Shown: positions 62,591 to 64,000 of the stretch, piece after piece | Layout: each line of letters starts with the position of its first letter | How positions within the stretch are numbered: the first letter of the stretch is position 1 | DNA from: Siniperca chuatsi | Lineage: Eukaryota; Chordata; Actinopteri; Centrarchiformes; Sinipercidae | Reading direction: 5' to 3' | Length of the DNA: 64,000 bases | Assembly (NCBI RefSeq): GCF_020085105.1 | Contig: NC_058046.1 | Span: 17,384,675-17,448,674, forward strand | Translations under genes and position numbers: made by a program | The notes under the pieces: generated by a model | What the model was told of the DNA's origin: nothing | The model's input: only the letters and a program-made list of their open reading frames with translations | Database searches by the model: none

Positions 62591-63032
62591 CATGTATGAG
62601 TTCCAAATTGACACTAAAGCACTTAGGTGTTATTTAAAAGGTATATTTTGGCTTCCCATTCATTTTGTCATCTAACCAAACAAATTCCAAACAGTGGAAT
62701 CCAGTATAAACAACACAGGTAAACTGATCAGTCTTTAAACATTCATTCACAGTTCATCATAAATAGAAATAACATTTCATGATGCTTCATGGTGGGAAAT
62801 CCCCCATACATTATGTGCTTATTTGCTTATTCTACTCCCCTAGTCCCAAACAGCCTCTGTAAAAAAAAAAACAGATTTATATTGTGAGATTATCTATAGA
62901 GATTTGGAGCCACGTTGATGTATCATATAATATCTTTGATAAATGCTAAAAATCATTTGGAAAAAAAGTCTGTATTTAACAGAGGACATAAGAATAATGT
63001 CCATTGCTGTTGTTTTTCTTGTTGCCAGCGTT

Positions 63033-63305
63033 TTAAGAAGGGCTGGTGAAGGGTTTGATGAGACCAAGATCCATAGCTTTGACCAGGCACATGCGTGATG
63101 CATCGATGGCCTCCTGCCTCTTGGGATTGTCCTCCGCCTTGCCAATCACTGAGAGGATTTCCAGCATCTCACTCTCAATCAGCTTCTTGGTCAGCTCACT
63201 GTCGTCTGAGTTGAGCATGTTGTAGACAATCACAAGGCCCCGGTGCTGTATCTTAGGGTTGGTATGGAGACACAACCTCTGCAGGATCTCTAGCCACTGG
63301 GTGGT
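63033..63305 (-). CDS. unc45b: UNC-45 myosin chaperone, last coding exon
   Basis: UNC-45 proteins are TPR/armadillo chaperones that work with Hsp90 to fold myosin heads in muscle. One 273-nt exon (acceptor ctcccaacag, phase 0) encodes 90 residues and a TAA. It reads TTQWLEILQRLCLHTNPKIQ, HRGLVIVYNMLNSDD, KKLIESEMLEILSVIGK and ends MDLGLIKPFTSPS. This is the end of the UCS/armadillo domain: the WLEILQRLCLH, QHRGLVI and GLIKP signatures match vertebrate UNC45B better than UNC45A as I remember them. The rest of the gene is to the right. Family is secure; the paralogue is less so. Confidence 0.82.
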   Translation of the reverse strand, partial: TTQWLEILQRLCLHTNPKIQHRGLVIVYNMLNSDDSELTKKLIESEMLEILSVIGKAEDNPKRQEAIDASRMCLVKAMDLGLIKPFTSPS

Positions 63306-63691
63306 CTGTTGGGAGAGAGCAGTCACTCAGTCACTGACTGGTAAAGAGTGTGAATGATGAGTTAAAAATGCCACATGCTGGGGTTGAGTAAGTTAGTGTG
63401 TGTATAACTCAGCATATTTTTATTTTCATTTTAAATGGGATATCCTCCGATTTTACACATGACCATCAGTTTACAGTCACAGGGAGTGTCTCTGAAAAAT
63501 GTCTTCAATGGCTCTGGAGAAGCTTTGTCATGTGTGAGAAAATCCCCTGATGAATGTAATACTGATGTCATCAGCTGTATCTCAGCTTGGGCTTCAAGAT
63601 GGCAAATTTATAACAGAGAGCCTACATTACAAACTGGGAACTTGGAGTTTGAAAGACACAGGAATTTATCAGGCAGGTAATGAAAGTATGC

Positions 63692-63738
<47 letters not shown>

Positions 63739-64000
63739 GATAGTATTATGGAAAGTGTAGGATTCATTGTTTTTAGAGGTTGACCAACAGGGACTCAAAG
63801 TCAGGATATCTCAACCTCTGCTTCTTCCATTTTTACCATTTTTTATGTGTCTCTCATGTGTCCCCTCCCACAACTTTGTGGAAGTGCAATAACTAAATCA
63901 TTGCAGTACCCTTAAGTCACAGCTGTGATGGTAATGTAACAATTTGAAGTATTACAGATTTACAGATTAATACCATAATGATTTTGTAATCTCACAGTTA
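63306..64000 (-). other. Intron of the UNC-45 gene (open to the right)
   Basis: No further exon before the window edge. It contains an (ATT)n microsatellite and otherwise unremarkable sequence. Confidence 0.7.
63692..63738 (+). repeat. (ATT)n microsatellite
   Basis: About 15 trinucleotide units. It produces a poly-leucine open frame that should be ignored. Confidence 0.97.

Overview
This window is vertebrate, almost certainly teleost and probably percomorph, nuclear DNA. It carries multi-exon genes with GT-AG introns, protein sequences very close to vertebrate CERT1, PIP5K1B and UNC45B, long simple repeats, and many small fish-type DNA-transposon relics. Nothing points to bacterial, viral or CRISPR-type content. 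Most long open frames are intronic or repeat noise; the real coding sequence is about 4.2 kb.

Layout. (1) Positions 1 to about 17,040, plus strand: the 3' part of cert1 (ceramide transfer protein, also called col4a3bp). Fifteen coding exons run from the second half of the PH domain through the serine-repeat motif, coiled coil, FFAT motif, the optional 26-residue serine-rich exon and the whole START domain to the stop at 14,833-14,835. The first exons lie left of the window. (2) About 16,930 to 39,402, and perhaps to 51,100, minus strand: a complete pip5k1b coding sequence (type I PI4P 5-kinase beta, 536 residues, 12 coding exons plus an exon that supplies only the stop codon). It is tail to tail with cert1. 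A probable 5'-UTR exon carries a 12-residue upstream ORF. (3) 51,595-53,904, minus strand: an eight-exon gene for an unrecognised 218-residue single-pass membrane protein with a short cysteine-rich ectodomain. This is the least explained gene in the window. (4) 54,000-62,600: gene-poor and rich in mobile DNA. It holds an AACGTT-rich element, a long AT microsatellite, an internally deleted Tc1/IS630-type transposon with clear inverted repeats and TA flanks, and a GATA/GACA array. (5) 63,033-63,305, minus strand: the last coding exon of an UNC-45 myosin chaperone, probably unc45b, whose remaining exons lie right of the window.

Function. cert1 and pip5k1b both act in phosphoinositide-linked membrane biology: the CERT PH domain reads Golgi PI4P, and PIP5K consumes PI4P to make PI(4,5)P2. 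Their adjacency is more likely chromosomal history than an operon-like arrangement. I infer this from their human homologues lying on 5q13 and 9q21, segments I recall being linked on the bird Z chromosome.

Limits. Exon boundaries were set by eye from reading-frame continuity, splice dinucleotides and remembered vertebrate homologues. All four genes keep frame across every junction used. UTR ends, promoters and repeat-family names are much less certain. I found no convincing new multi-gene system. The best leads are the unknown membrane-protein gene, a GC-AG intron in cert1, the two-piece Tc1-like transposase relic, and three long, nearly perfect palindromes.
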